Positions 29,619-40,207 are shown, counted from the first letter of the stretch. The stretch is DNA of 64,000 nt from Candidatus Vallotiella adelgis (GCF_020541305.1 NZ_CP047396.1:310001-374000), one strand, 5' to 3'. The notes: generated by a model from the letters alone, not told the origin. Numbers and translations are program-made.

Positions 29619-31409
29619 TTATTTTTTGACTCTAAGGATAGCGAGAAACGCCTCTTGAGGAATCTCGATGCTGCCGACCCGCTTCATTCGCTTCTTGCCT
29701 TCTTTTTGTTTTTCAAGTAGTTTCTTTTTGCGCGTAATATCACCACCATAGCATTTAGCTAGCACGTTCTTGCGCAGTGCTTTAATGTTTTCACGAGAAA
29801 TGATATGTCCACCAACGGCTGCCTGTATTGCTATATCGTACATCTGCCGCGGAATAATGTCTCGCATATTCGCTGTCAGTGCTCGACCGCGACACTTTGA
29901 CTGCGATTGATGTACTATTATTGATAGTGCATCAATTTTGTCTCCGTTGATTAGCACATCAACCTTGACCACATCTGATGCTCGGTATTCCTGAAATTTA
30001 TAGTCCATCGACGCGTAGCCACGCGATACAGACTTAAGCCGATCAAAAAAATCTGATACAATCTCAGACATTGGTATCTCGTATATAAGATGTACCTGGC
30101 GACCGTGGTAAAGCATATTCACCGGCTTTCCGCGCCTGCTTGTACATAGTGTTATTACAGCACCAATATGGTCCTGTGGGACATACAGACTCACTATAAC
30201 GATTGGTTCACGGATTTCCGCAATTTTTGACGGCTCCGGCATCTTTGCCGGGTTTTCAACTATCACTATCGAGCTGTTCTGCATTAGTACCTGATACACA
30301 ACAGTTGACGATGTCGCAATTAAATCTACGTTAAATTCGCGCTCGAGTCGCTCCTGCACGATTTCCATATGCAGGCAGCCTAAGAAACCACAGCGGAAGC
30401 CACAGCCTAGCGCCTGAGAAACCTCAGGTTCATATTGTAGCGCTGCATCGTTGAGCTTGAGCTTCTCTAGCGACTCGCGTAACACATCATACTGATTAGT
30501 TTCGACCGGATATAATCCGGCAAATACCTGCGGCTTAACTTCTTTGAAGCCCGGCAATGGTTCGGCAGCCGATTGTACCAAATGGGTGATCGTGTCACCG
30601 ACTCTTGCAGTCGCCAACTCTTTAATACCAGCAATTACAAACCCAACCTCACCTGCAAATAAGGCGAGGCGTTTTTGAGGCTTGGGTGTAAATACACCAA
30701 CATGCTCAACCGGATAGTGCGCATTGGTTGCCATCATTTTTATTTTATCCTTTGGCTGCAATACACCATTGACAATACGCACTAGCATGACGACGCCGAC
30801 ATAATTATCGAACCACGAGTCAATAATAAGCGCTTGCAGAGCTGCCTGCGCACTTCCGTAGGGCGGTGGCACCTTAGAAATCAGTACCTCCAGCACATCC
30901 TGCACACCTAGGCCAGTCTTCGCGCTACATCGAACTATGTCTGCGGTGTCAATGCCGATTACATCTTCAATTTCGGCAATCACACTACCCGGATTCGCCA
31001 TCGGCAGATCAATTTTATTGAGCACGGGAATAACCTTAATACCCAACTCAATAGCGGTATAGCAATTTGCAACAGTCTGCGCCTCAACTCCTTGGCTTGC
31101 ATCAACAACTAGCAGTGCACCCTCACAGGCGGATAGCGAACGGTTTACTTCATAAGAAAAGTCGACGTGGCCCGGGGTATCAATCAGATTCAAGTTATAA
31201 ACACGACTATTTCGTGCCCGATACGTCAGAGCGGCGGTCTGTGCTTTAATCGTGATACCGCGTTCACGCTCTAGATCCATAGAGTCAAGCACTTGCGCTT
31301 CCATTTCGCGGGCCGATAGACCGCCACATAGCTGGATGATGCGGTCAGCAAGCGTCGATTTTCCATGGTCGATATGTGCGATGATCGAAAAATTACGAGT
31401 ATGATTCAT
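29619..31409 (-). CDS. lepA: Elongation factor 4 (LepA), back-translocating GTPase
   Basis: LepA is an EF-G-like translational GTPase that acts on stalled or mistranslocated ribosomes. The 596-aa length is typical. G motifs: AHIDHGKST, the switch region [14 protein letters not shown] and NKIDLP. The C-terminal domain with [24 protein letters not shown], unique to LepA, is intact. It heads the lepA-lepB-rnc-era-recO series. Confidence 0.97.
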   Translation of the reverse strand: MNHTRNFSIIAHIDHGKSTLADRIIQLCGGLSAREMEAQVLDSMDLERERGITIKAQTAALTYRARNSRVYNLNLIDTPGHVDFSYEVNRSLSACEGALLVVDASQGVEAQTVANCYTAIELGIKVIPVLNKIDLPMANPGSVIAEIEDVIGIDTADIVRCSAKTGLGVQDVLEVLISKVPPPYGSAQAALQALIIDSWFDNYVGVVMLVRIVNGVLQPKDKIKMMATNAHYPVEHVGVFTPKPQKRLALFAGEVGFVIAGIKELATARVGDTITHLVQSAAEPLPGFKEVKPQVFAGLYPVETNQYDVLRESLEKLKLNDAALQYEPEVSQALGCGFRCGFLGCLHMEIVQERLEREFNVDLIATSSTVVYQVLMQNSSIVIVENPAKMPEPSKIAEIREPIVIVSLYVPQDHIGAVITLCTSRRGKPVNMLYHGRQVHLIYEIPMSEIVSDFFDRLKSVSRGYASMDYKFQEYRASDVVKVDVLINGDKIDALSIIVHQSQSKCRGRALTANMRDIIPRQMYDIAIQAAVGGHIISRENIKALRKNVLAKCYGGDITRKKKLLEKQKEGKKRMKRVGSIEIPQEAFLAILRVKK

Positions 31410-31589
31410 TCAATGCTAATCAGGTAAAAAAACCGCGTTCGCAGAAAAGCCTAGGGCGACTTACGATGGAATCAAGAATCTATGAGTTTAGCGGAAAAAC
31501 GTATCGGATCAGACTGGGCACGCACCCCATCGCTTTGCATCAGGCTTTGCCAGCGCCAGCGTGGCTGACGCATATAAATTTGCAAATAC

Positions 31590-31780
31590 TAGACTAATTA
31601 GTTGCCACGCAATAGAAAAATGAATACCGCCGTATCATATAAGTCTGCGGCAGTATGTCCGAGTTGATATCGACTACGGCCAACAAGCGATGCAACTTTT
31701 GCGTAGCCATAACCTATCGAGCTGCTAGACGCGTTTTATCGAACAAGAATCGGTGCTTGAAATTGTATAGTGTCAAGCTA
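31590..31780 (-). pseudogene. Possible remnant of a glutaredoxin-like (DUF836) gene
   Basis: Burkholderia have a small glutaredoxin-family gene between mucD and lepA. In that gap the minus strand reads LTLYNFKHRFLFDKTRLAAR, a stop, then HRLLAVVDINSDILPQTY. This follows the family pattern LTLY...CHLC..MR.AL ... VVD(V/I)D.D..L...Y. The CxxC redox site is gone and there is an in-frame stop. The match is moderate and rests partly on expected gene order. Confidence 0.5.
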
Positions 31781-31832
31781 GAAAAATGGCATAAAAAAGA
31801 GCGCTGCACTATCCTTAACTGGGCTGCAGTTC

Positions 31833-33344
31833 TTATTGCTTTTTCGTCAGAGCAGCTCGTGGTTTAACCAAGACAAACTGCGTATTGTCACCGCGGCGTA
31901 CTAGCAATGCTATATTTTTTTGTGGATCGAGGTGCTGGTGCTGTGTCAGCATCTCGAATTGTTTCGTATTCAGGACGTCAGTATTGCCGATTCGAAGAAT
32001 GATATCTCCCGGCTGTAAACCTGCACGGGCAGCTGGGCCGCCATGCACAACATTAATTTGTACGCCGCCCTTTACATGTATGGCTTTGAGTTGCTCTGGC
32101 GGCAAGTCACTAATGGTCAGTGAAAGCTCATTTAATACGAGCTTGCCCGGTTGCGCAGGGAAGCTAGTTTGGGTCTTCGCCGTCATATCAGGCTTTATCT
32201 CAAGTACGACGACTGCAAAATCTTTCGTTTTACCCTTGCGCCAGATTGTCAGGATTACTCGGGTACCGGGCCTGGTTTCGCCCACCATCCTCGGTAGATC
32301 TGTCGCTGTATCTACATTACACCCATTAAACTTTAAGATAATATCCCCTGGCTGCACACCGGCCTGGTCGGCCGGCCCGTTGACCTCAACGCTTGATACC
32401 AGGGCGCCTTGTGCTTTGGCCAGACCTAGTGAGTCAGACACGTCTTTGGTTACTTTGCTAATTGCCACTGCGATTCGACCTCGTACGACTCGTCCGTTAA
32501 TCTTAAGTTGGTCTGCTACGCGCATTGCCTCATCAATCGGAATAGCAAACGAAATTCCCATGAAACCGCCTGTACGACTATAGATTTGCGAGTTGATGCC
32601 AATTACTTGCCCCTGCATATTGATTAACGGGCCACCCGAATTTCCAGGATTAACTGCGACATCAGTTTGAATAAACGGCAAATAATCACCTGTATCACGA
32701 CCTTTTGCACTGACAATGCCGGCTGTGACGGTGTTGTCTAGCCCGAATGGAGAGCCTATGGCTACAACCCATTCTCCGACTCGGACTTTTTTTGAATTGC
32801 TAATTGTCACTACTGGTAAGCTTGCCGCATTAATCTTGACAAGCGCCACGTCGGTACGCTCATCTACACCGATTAACTTTGCCTTGAATTCGCGTTTATC
32901 AGTTAGCGTCACATAGATCGTGTCTGCATCATCAACTACATGCGCATTGGTCATTACATAGCCGTCAGCGGATAGAATAAAGCCAGAACCTACCCCACTA
33001 CTTTGCTCTGCGTCAGGCGGATCCGCATCTTTACTTTCACCCCCTCCTCCGTGCGGTAAATTCGGCTTACTCGGTTGCTGTGGTAGCGGAAGACCGAAAA
33101 AACGCCGGAAGAACTCGGACATATCATCCTCATCTAACCCTGGTGGGAGACCGATGGGGCTTTGTTGCTGCGCATGCGTCGCAGTGCGAATATTAACGAC
33201 TGCCGGGCCGACTTTATCGACCAGGTTCGTGAAATCCGGCAGGTTGGAGGCGGCTGGCGCCACTGTTTCGCAAGGAAACACCAACGGAATACAAACAGCC
33301 ATTACGGCTGCAATCAAGAATATGCGCACCGGATGAATACTCAT
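31833..33344 (-). CDS. mucD: Periplasmic serine protease, DegP/MucD family
   Basis: An HtrA-type protease that degrades misfolded periplasmic proteins, often in the RpoE stress regulon. The 503-aa product starts with a signal peptide (FLIAAVMAVCIPLVFP). The triad is His in MTNAHVVDDAD, Asp in DERTDVALVKI and Ser in NPGNSGGPL. Two C-terminal PDZ domains follow (ADQAGVQPGDIILKFNG and AARAGLQPGDIILRIG). In relatives rseB lies directly upstream; here it is a pseudogene, so mucD is separated from rpoE by decayed DNA. Confidence 0.95.
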   Translation of the reverse strand: MSIHPVRIFLIAAVMAVCIPLVFPCETVAPAASNLPDFTNLVDKVGPAVVNIRTATHAQQQSPIGLPPGLDEDDMSEFFRRFFGLPLPQQPSKPNLPHGGGGESKDADPPDAEQSSGVGSGFILSADGYVMTNAHVVDDADTIYVTLTDKREFKAKLIGVDERTDVALVKINAASLPVVTISNSKKVRVGEWVVAIGSPFGLDNTVTAGIVSAKGRDTGDYLPFIQTDVAVNPGNSGGPLINMQGQVIGINSQIYSRTGGFMGISFAIPIDEAMRVADQLKINGRVVRGRIAVAISKVTKDVSDSLGLAKAQGALVSSVEVNGPADQAGVQPGDIILKFNGCNVDTATDLPRMVGETRPGTRVILTIWRKGKTKDFAVVVLEIKPDMTAKTQTSFPAQPGKLVLNELSLTISDLPPEQLKAIHVKGGVQINVVHGGPAARAGLQPGDIILRIGNTDVLNTKQFEMLTQHQHLDPQKNIALLVRRGDNTQFVLVKPRAALTKKQ

Positions 33345-33399
33345 ATTATCAATAAAAAGAAAGAGATCGCTCGCACTGTTTAGAAGCTCTCTATTCTAT

Positions 33400-34170
33400 A
33401 GTAGAGTAGAAGTAAAGTGTTACAGAGCTCCCATGAGTACTTACTACCTAAGGTAGTAATGTAATAACTGTTATGATTCTTGACCACGATATACGTGGCT
33501 CTACGTCGGCATTCGAGTTCTCATTGTGCGAATTACGCAGATAGTCAGATCAAAATTAAGACTACACATATTCATTAGAAAATACCGCTCCATTCATAGA
33601 AACGAGCGATAATTTCCGATTATGCAACGGCTATTGGCTGACGTAGTCTTAGCACTTTAAAGAAGTGAGGAATCAATCTAGAAATTTCCAGCCTAACTAG
33701 GGAGGTGATGTAATTAGATATAATTGCACTTAGCTAGAGAAATTGTATTTTAGTACACGGTTATACCGTGCTAGATACATAAAAAGACAACCCACTTAAG
33801 CACTGGCCCGATGACCATAAGTCTCTTCTTATGCAACATTAGTTTGGCTATTCCAGCCAGCGCAGAGAGGGGTTCTTTAGACGCAATTTGAGTTGAGTCC
33901 AGTGGGTCGTTACCGAACGTCTGGTCCCTATAAGATAGCGGAGATAGTCGAAAAAACAGAGTTTTCGACAAGCACCATCTCGCGTAACCTCCCCTGCGTT
34001 GCGTCGATGATGTCTGACTACTGAAGCTACTTTAATTTCTTTGCCCTTGAAAACCGAGTAGGCATAAATGGAAGAGACTGGAAATTGGGGAATTGCATAC
34101 TATGCGAACTGCTGCGCACTGGCTAGATCGAATAGTTTCGAGTGCAGTTGATCAACGCGGCATCGAGGCA
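33400..34170 (-). pseudogene. rseB: Eroded rseB/mucB (regulator of sigma-E activity)
   Basis: RseB protects the anti-sigma factor RseA from cleavage and senses envelope stress. On the minus strand near 34060-33965, VFKGKEIKVASVVRHHRRN and then VTRDGACRKLC match the RseB N-terminal pattern FVYQRG.EVQASRI.HY.D..N ... LDG.PR.ML. Near 33885-33780 a shifted frame, IASKEPLSALAGIAKLML, fits the following SK.SFPALLG..... Stops and shifts interrupt it. It lies between rpoE and mucD, the family location. Confidence 0.65.
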
Positions 34171-34249
34171 GCATCAGTCGCGGCGGACACCCACATATGT
34201 ACGTCTGTAATATTCTAATATCGCTACATGTTAGTTAATAATCTAAGTA

Positions 34250-34565
34250 TCGACAACTAAAACACAGGTAACTCATTGATTAGTCATTCGAAAAACTAAA
34301 TAGCGAACACTGCGATTATGCGGTATTTGCCGAACATGCAGCAAAATGCTGACTTCTTAATATCCAGGCCTAGAAATATTGCTCATTGGCAATTAGAATC
34401 CACAGAGTGGACAGGAACTTAGTGGTCCCACATACCGAGCTTTTTAGGATTTATCGTCCGTAGCGGTAGAAATATTACTGAGTAACCAACATGCGCCTCA
34501 CTGACTAGTTTATTTAGAACGAAACGGGCTCTATACCCCCTTCCTGTCTGATCGGCGATCCGTCA
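34250..34565 (-). pseudogene. rseA: Probable remnant of rseA (anti-sigma-E factor)
   Basis: RseA is the inner-membrane anti-sigma factor that holds RpoE inactive. Directly downstream of rpoE a minus-strand ATG (34565) is followed after 11 codons by a stop. Near 34435, MWDHxVPVHSVDS with x a TAA fits the RseA pattern WD.Y.LIGD.LRS. No other part is recognisable. The call depends largely on location between rpoE and the rseB ghost. The key fact is that no intact anti-sigma gene is present. Confidence 0.45.
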
Positions 34566-34588
34566 TAGTGCTTATTCAACCTCTGCCG

Positions 34589-35188
34589 TCACCATCGTTT
34601 TCCTGCAGGAGTGTCTAGCAAGGGGCGCAACTTTGTGGCAATAACTTCTCTAGCGCGAAAAATTCTCGATCTAACTGTACCAATCGGGCAACTCATTGTA
34701 TCGGCGATTTCTTCGTAGCTTAGTCCTTCGATTTCGCGCAGCGTGATTGCTATGCGCAATTCATCCGGCAACAGTGCCATCGCAGTATTTACTGTGTGCG
34801 CAATTTGCTTGCTCATCAATACTAATTCGGGTGTGTTAACATCTTTTAAATGTTTAACATCAAGGCAAGTTTTAACTGTTTCTATATCTGCATGTCTAGA
34901 AGTTGATGTATGTCGCCCTTGTGTTGCAAGATAATTCTTTGCGGTGTTGATGGCAATCCGATACAACCATGTATAAAACGTCGACTCACTTCGGAATTGC
35001 CGCAGCGCGCGATATGCTTTGATAAAAGCATCTTGCGCGACGTCCTCAACTTCCGCAGAGTCGCGCACCAGGCGCGAAATCAACCTGATAATCTTGCGGT
35101 GGTATTTAGTAACTAAGAGTTCGAAGGCGGCTTTATCGCCTTTTTGCACGCGCTCGACCAATGCCTGGTCGATTTCTTTTTCGCTCAC
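34589..35188 (-). CDS. rpoE: RNA polymerase sigma factor RpoE (ECF, sigma-E)
   Basis: The extracytoplasmic stress sigma factor, 199 aa, starting at GTG 35188. Region 2 reads LISRLVRDSAEVEDVAQDAFIKAY and YTWLYRIAINTAKNYL (-10 recognition). Region 4 reads LPDELRIAITLREIEGLSYEE and CPIGTVRSRIFRARE (-35 recognition). It ends LLDTPAGKRW, as in Burkholderia. It is fully intact although its anti-sigma partners rseA and rseB are eroded immediately downstream, so it may act without its normal brake. The 509-base gap to fabF holds no recognisable gene. Confidence 0.95.
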   Translation of the reverse strand: MSEKEIDQALVERVQKGDKAAFELLVTKYHRKIIRLISRLVRDSAEVEDVAQDAFIKAYRALRQFRSESTFYTWLYRIAINTAKNYLATQGRHTSTSRHADIETVKTCLDVKHLKDVNTPELVLMSKQIAHTVNTAMALLPDELRIAITLREIEGLSYEEIADTMSCPIGTVRSRIFRAREVIATKLRPLLDTPAGKRW

Positions 35189-35697
35189 CTGAAAAATCCA
35201 TTTTTTATATAGATTGCAACCCGAAAGGATGCCGATTGTACTGCCCCTCTAGGAAGGATAAGTACTTCAACAGTATGAAAGGAGGATTCGAAATAGCTTA
35301 TCTAAAACCCTTAATTCTGACATGCCAACGCGCTTGCCAATCCTCCAAACATAGGTTGTCTTAGTTGTATGTGCAATGATTATCACCGAACCTAGTGTTA
35401 AATTATGGGATGCCGCATTGCTTATTTGTCGTTACATATACGAACAGTACAACAGACTTGGCAGTAAGGCGTGCATATCTAGGGGTGGTAGAATATTACC
35501 GCTAAAGATAATTTTTAGTTATACAGGCCTCATACGCTTTAGCGCTGTGAAACAATAGACTATACAAGCGAAACCGGCATTGCAAAGTAGAAACCCATAC
35601 TGAGCACCACAAAATTCTATCGACATCTACGCAACGCCAGCGGGCGGAAATTCGGAATGAAGTGGGGGAGAGAAAAACGACGGCTCGCGATTCGTGA
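35189..35697. other. Intergenic region between rpoE and fabF
   Basis: About 510 bases containing the rpoE leader on the minus strand and two short chance plus-strand frames. No motif or named remnant was found. Confidence 0.5.
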
Positions 35698-36936
35698 TCA
35701 GATACGCTGAAATATCAGCGTACCGTTTGTACCTCCGAAACCAAACGAATTCTTCAGTGCGACATCGATTTTCATTTCTCGTGCGGCATTCGCGCAGTAA
35801 TCCAAGTCGCACTCCGGATCCTGATTAAAAATGTTGATTGTGGGCGGCGATACTTGGTGATAGAGCGCCAACACAGTAAATATCGATTCCAGCCCGCCCG
35901 CACCGCCAAGTAAGTGGCCAGTCATAGACTTTGTCGAGTTCACGACCATATGCTTCACGTGATGGCCAAACACACGCTTAATACCTATAGTTTCTGCTAG
36001 GTCACCTAACGGAGTTGACGTGCCGTGTGCATTTAGATAATTGACTTTGTCCAAGTTCACGCGCGCGTTTTTCAACGCCGCCAGCATACAACGGCGCGCA
36101 CCATCGCCATCTGCAAGTGGTGCAGTGATGTGGTACGCGTCAGCACTCATGCCGTAGCCGGCAACTTCGGCATAGATCTTTGCGCAACGTGCTTTAGCAT
36201 GCTTGTACTCCTCGAGTACCATGACGCCCGCACCTTCACCGAGTGCAAAGCCATCACGATCCTTGTCCCATGGACGGCTAGCAGTTGCTGGATCGTCGTT
36301 ACGCTGCGACAAAGCGCGCGCGGCAGCAAATCCGCCCACGCCAAGCGGCGATACAGTCGCCTCTGCACCGCCAGCTAGCATTACGTCAGCATCTCCATAT
36401 TCAATTAACCGCGTTGCCTCGCCGATACAATGTAGACCAGTTGTGCATGCAGTTACAATAGCTAGGTTTGCCCCCTTGAGACCATAATGCATTGACAGAT
36501 GACCGGATATCATATTAATAATTGAGGCTGGGACAAAAAAAGGAGAAATCCGCCGTGGTCCGCGCTGGAGCATCTCGGTTTGTGTTGCCTCAATCATCGG
36601 TAAGCCGCCAATACCCGAGCCGACTACTACACCGATACGCTCGAGATCCTCGCTCTCTGTATCGATACCTGAGTCTGTCATCGCCTGTACACCGGCTGCA
36701 AAACCGTAGTGGATAAACGTATCTATATGGCGGGCTTCTTTGGCTCCCATATAATCTTCAACATTAAAACCCTTAACTTCACCAGCAAAACGCGTCGATA
36801 AATTCGACGCATTAAACTTTGTGATATTCGCAATCCCCGATTTACCAGCGACTAGGTTCGACCAACCGTCGGCAACGTTATTACCAACAGGCGAAATCAG
36901 CCCAAGTCCGGTAACCACTACACGACGACGGCTCAC
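35698..36936 (-). CDS. fabF: 3-oxoacyl-ACP synthase II (KAS II)
   Basis: FabF condenses malonyl-ACP with long acyl-ACP chains. The 412-aa product starts at GTG 36936 behind AAGGAA. Active-site Cys is in VTACTTGLHCIG and the two His are in NAHGTSTPLGD and NSTKSMTGHLLGGAGG. The C-terminal glycine loop NSFGFGGTNGTLIF is intact. It is the last gene of the plsX-fabH-fabD-fabG-acpP-fabF cluster, downstream of acpP with a probable terminator hairpin between them. Confidence 0.97.
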   Translation of the reverse strand: MSRRRVVVTGLGLISPVGNNVADGWSNLVAGKSGIANITKFNASNLSTRFAGEVKGFNVEDYMGAKEARHIDTFIHYGFAAGVQAMTDSGIDTESEDLERIGVVVGSGIGGLPMIEATQTEMLQRGPRRISPFFVPASIINMISGHLSMHYGLKGANLAIVTACTTGLHCIGEATRLIEYGDADVMLAGGAEATVSPLGVGGFAAARALSQRNDDPATASRPWDKDRDGFALGEGAGVMVLEEYKHAKARCAKIYAEVAGYGMSADAYHITAPLADGDGARRCMLAALKNARVNLDKVNYLNAHGTSTPLGDLAETIGIKRVFGHHVKHMVVNSTKSMTGHLLGGAGGLESIFTVLALYHQVSPPTINIFNQDPECDLDYCANAAREMKIDVALKNSFGFGGTNGTLIFQRI

Positions 36937-36971
36937 GATATTCCTTTTTTATAAATAATAGAAAATAAAAG

Positions 36972-37010
36972 GCCACAGAAACCAAACGGAACCCCGTCAG
37001 CCTCTGTGGC
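36972..37010 (-). terminator. Hairpin between acpP and fabF
   Basis: Arms GCCACAGA (36972-36979) and TCTGTGGC (37003-37010), with a small inner ACGG/CCGT stem. On the minus strand it is followed by CTTTTATTTT. This fits a partial terminator that lowers fabF expression relative to acpP. Confidence 0.65.
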
Positions 37011-37038
37011 TGCAATATGCAATAGAAAACCTAGCTGC

Positions 37039-37278
37039 TCAGCCTTTAACGTGAGCTCGCGCGTAGTCGATAGCTTGCTGGACCGTCGTGATCTTCTCGG
37101 CTTCTTCATCCGGAATCTCCATACTAAACTCATCTTCTAGCGCCATTACAAGCTCGACAGTATCTAGCGAATCAGCCCCTAAATCGTTAACGAACGAAGC
37201 TTCGTGCTTGATTTCTAATTCAGCTACGCCGAGCTGTTCCGCGACAATTTTCTTGACGCGCTGTTCGATATTATCCAT
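37039..37278 (-). CDS. acpP: Acyl carrier protein
   Basis: AcpP carries growing acyl chains as thioesters. The 79-aa acidic product has the phosphopantetheine attachment site [17 protein letters not shown], with the Ser in DSL. A strong GGAGGG ribosome-binding site lies 5 bases before the ATG, as expected for an abundant protein. Position between fabG and fabF is standard. Conversion to holo-ACP requires a phosphopantetheinyl transferase, and the local acpS appears dead. Confidence 0.98.
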   Translation of the reverse strand: MDNIEQRVKKIVAEQLGVAELEIKHEASFVNDLGADSLDTVELVMALEDEFSMEIPDEEAEKITTVQQAIDYARAHVKG

Positions 37279-37410
37279 ACATCCCTCCAGGGAAAATTAG
37301 TTTTAAAATGCAAGTTATTGCATTTTAACAGGTTTATCCCGCAAGCAATGAGGCATGATTAGTTACACCGAAGCCCTTTCGAGTACAGCGGAAAGCACAG
37401 CCAGCAATGA

Positions 37411-38160
37411 TTAGCACATATACATACCGCCATTGACATGCAATGTTGTGCCCGTAATATATCCCGCCTGCGCCGAAGCAAGAAATGCAACCGCATGGGC
37501 AACATCTTCCGGTATACCTAGTCGACCCAATGGAATTTGGGCATCGAGTGCTGAGCGCTGTTCCATAGACAAGAGACGGGTCATATCTGTATCGATAAAG
37601 CCAGGCGCAACGCAGTTTACAGTAATATTACGGCTACCAATCTCGCGTGCTAGTGCTCGGGTCATGCCAGCTACGCCCGCCTTAGCTGCTGCATAGTTGA
37701 CCTGTCCAGAATTACCAGTTGAGCCAACAATGGACGTAATGTTGATTATACGACCGCTACGGGCCTTTATCATTGGCCGCAGCACAGCGCGCGATAGGTG
37801 GAACACAGCCTTAAGGTTTGTATTAATTACTGCATCCCACTCGTCATTCCTCATCCGTATCGCAAGCTGATCCTGCGTGATCCCAGCGTTATTTACAAGA
37901 ATATTTAATGCTTTATACTCCTTGAGTATCTCATCAATCAGAGAATGAGCCGCAAGGCTATTATTAACATTTAGTACGACGCCGCGCCCAACAATGCCCT
38001 CAGCACGCAACGCGTCACTGATTAGTGACGCCCCATTAGCTGATGTAGCAGTGCCGATTATTATCGCGCCGGCATGCCCCAGCACGAGCGCAATTGCACG
38101 ACCGATGCCGCGCGATACGCCAGTAATGAGGACAACCTGCTTATCGAGAGATTTTTTCAT
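37411..38160 (-). CDS. fabG: 3-oxoacyl-ACP reductase
   Basis: FabG is the NADPH-dependent ketoreductase of each fatty-acid elongation cycle. This 249-aa short-chain dehydrogenase has the cofactor motif TGVSRGIGRAIA and the NNAG motif (LVNNAGITQDQL). The catalytic Ser is in NITSIVGSTGN and Tyr/Lys in VNYAAAKAG. The C-terminal YITGTTLHVNGGMYM is typical of FabG. It lies between fabD and acpP. Confidence 0.97.
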   Translation of the reverse strand: MKKSLDKQVVLITGVSRGIGRAIALVLGHAGAIIIGTATSANGASLISDALRAEGIVGRGVVLNVNNSLAAHSLIDEILKEYKALNILVNNAGITQDQLAIRMRNDEWDAVINTNLKAVFHLSRAVLRPMIKARSGRIINITSIVGSTGNSGQVNYAAAKAGVAGMTRALAREIGSRNITVNCVAPGFIDTDMTRLLSMEQRSALDAQIPLGRLGIPEDVAHAVAFLASAQAGYITGTTLHVNGGMYMC

Positions 38161-38211
38161 CTCGTTCTAGCTCCGCATTTGAATGTTAAATCCCGAAGAC
38201 AGACTAAGATT

Positions 38212-39144
38212 TCAGCCTTGCAAGAGTTTTAGTGTGTTGTTGACCGATACTAGGTCGGTGAGTGCGCCGCTCGATAGATGGCTATCAATACGCTGTGTCA
38301 GCCTGGCTAACACTTTACCGGGGCCGCATTCGATTAGATGCGTAACTTGCTGCGCTGCGATCATACGTACACATTCGACCCACCGTACTGGCCCAGCGGC
38401 CTGGCGCACTAGTGCATCTTTGATTTTAGATGGATCCGAAAAGATTGCTGCATCGACGTTATTAATCATTGGGATCTGCGGTGTGCGCATGTCAACATCA
38501 GTCAGATATGCGCGTAGGGGCTCAGAAACCGGTTTAAGTAGCGACGAATGAAATGGAACTGATACTGGAAGCAACACTGTGCGCTTCGCATGCTTAGTTT
38601 TAGCGATCTCGCATGCCTTATCTACGGCTTCTTTTTGGCCAGCAATTACGACCTGCGCTGGTGCATTAAAATTGACAGCTTCGACAATGCCAGCCGATGC
38701 TGCTTCCGAGCACACGTCGCGTACCGCAGCATCATCCAAGCCGAGGATTGCTGCCATGCCTCCAACCCCAACCTGCACTGCCTGCTGCATCGCCTGCGCG
38801 CGAAAGCGAACTAGTAATAACGCGTCGTGAAATGTGATTGAGTCCGCAGCCACAAGTGCTGTGTATTCACCGAGGCTGTGGCCGGCAACGACTACGGGTG
38901 TTGCGCCGCCGGCTTGTTTCCAAACGCGGTAAATCAAATATGCAGCAGTGAGCATCACTGGCTGCGCATGTATAGTTAAGTTCAGTTCGTCGACCGACCC
39001 ATGCGCAATCAAACGACCAATATCTTGACTCAGCACATCGGACGCTTCTTCGAGAGTCGCCTTCGCGACGGGGTGATCGCCGAATGCATTAAGCATACCG
39101 ACTGATTGCGAACCTTGTCCCGGAAAAACAAACGCAAATCTCAT
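38212..39144 (-). CDS. fabD: Malonyl-CoA--ACP transacylase
   Basis: FabD loads malonate onto ACP. ATG 39144 (MRFAFVFPGQGSQSVGML) gives the canonical 310-aa protein; the frame is open 44 codons further upstream but without family similarity. Nucleophile Ser is in GHSLGEYTALVA, and the catalytic His is in VPFHSSLLKP. It follows fabH by about 80 bases and precedes fabG by 51. Confidence 0.97.
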   Translation of the reverse strand: MRFAFVFPGQGSQSVGMLNAFGDHPVAKATLEEASDVLSQDIGRLIAHGSVDELNLTIHAQPVMLTAAYLIYRVWKQAGGATPVVVAGHSLGEYTALVAADSITFHDALLLVRFRAQAMQQAVQVGVGGMAAILGLDDAAVRDVCSEAASAGIVEAVNFNAPAQVVIAGQKEAVDKACEIAKTKHAKRTVLLPVSVPFHSSLLKPVSEPLRAYLTDVDMRTPQIPMINNVDAAIFSDPSKIKDALVRQAAGPVRWVECVRMIAAQQVTHLIECGPGKVLARLTQRIDSHLSSGALTDLVSVNNTLKLLQG

Positions 39145-39223
39145 ATCGACCCTGAATTGCAAAGCAGCGAAATTACATATACTTAAACAACATAACAAGT
39201 GCCCTCGTATGTTGTATACGCGT

Positions 39224-40207
39224 TTACATGCGAATGATTGCTGCACCCCAAGTAAATCCGCCGCCAACCCCCTCAATCAGTATTTGGTCTCCCGGCCGGA
39301 TGCGCTTATCTCGTACTGCTATATCCAGTGCGAGCGGAATCGATGCGGCTGATGTATTACCATGTTGATCAACCGTCACAATCATACGCTCTAATGGAAA
39401 ACCGAGCTTGCGGCACGTGCCTTGCATGATCCGGATGTTGGCTTGATGTGGAATCAGCCAGTCGATCTGGTCTACGGACATGTCGGCCTTAGCTAGCACT
39501 TCGAGCGCCACCTTCTCTAGTACACTCACCGCAAGTTTAAAAACTGCAGGGCCATCCATATGTAAAAACGCACTACCCTGAATAACACCGCCATTTACAT
39601 TGCCTGGCGTGCATAGAATGTGCGCGTAGCTTCCGTCAGCATGCAGCGCGCTGGCCAATAGCCCTGGTTGGTCTGATGCGCTAAGCACGACGGCGCCCGC
39701 GCCATCTCCAAATAGTACGCAGGTGGTTCGATCTTTGAAATCGAGCAGTCGAGAAAAGGTTTCAGCACCAATTACTAGCGCATTATGATATGTGCCGCTG
39801 CGAATTAACCCGTCAGCTACCGTCAACGCGTAAGAAAACCCAGCACACACTGCTTGCATGTCAAATGCGGCACCGCTGTTACGGATGCCAAGCTTGTCTT
39901 GCAGCAGACAGGCTGTGCTTGGAAACACAAAATCCGGGGTCGACGTGGCAACAATAATCAACTCGATCGTCTGAAAATCAACGTCAGCTGCTGCGATCGC
40001 GCGCTGCGCAGCTATTAATGCAAGGTCACTAGTTTTTTGCTCAGGCGCAGCAAAATAACGCGCATGAATGCCTGTGCGCGCTACAATCCATTCATCGCTT
40101 GTTTCAATCCCTTCCCGAGAAAGTCGTTCGGCTAACACCTGGTTAGTGAAGTGAAGTGGCGGAAGGTAGCTACCAGTGCCGAGCACGCGCGAGTAACAAT
40201 TAGTCAT
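39224..40207 (-). CDS. fabH: 3-oxoacyl-ACP synthase III (KAS III)
   Basis: FabH starts fatty-acid synthesis by condensing acetyl-CoA with malonyl-ACP. ATG 40207 ([17 protein letters not shown]) matches family starts; an open extension of 18 codons lies inside plsX. The Cys-His-Asn triad is in [23 protein letters not shown] and [12 protein letters not shown]. The 327-aa length is normal. Its start overlaps the plsX stop by 8 bases, implying coupling. Confidence 0.97.
   Translation of the reverse strand: MTNCYSRVLGTGSYLPPLHFTNQVLAERLSREGIETSDEWIVARTGIHARYFAAPEQKTSDLALIAAQRAIAAADVDFQTIELIIVATSTPDFVFPSTACLLQDKLGIRNSGAAFDMQAVCAGFSYALTVADGLIRSGTYHNALVIGAETFSRLLDFKDRTTCVLFGDGAGAVVLSASDQPGLLASALHADGSYAHILCTPGNVNGGVIQGSAFLHMDGPAVFKLAVSVLEKVALEVLAKADMSVDQIDWLIPHQANIRIMQGTCRKLGFPLERMIVTVDQHGNTSAASIPLALDIAVRDKRIRPGDQILIEGVGGGFTWGAAIIRM

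Noticed and set aside
31885-32583. 232-codon plus-strand frame
   Set aside because: Antisense of mucD, a clearly intact gene; long shadow frame without family similarity.
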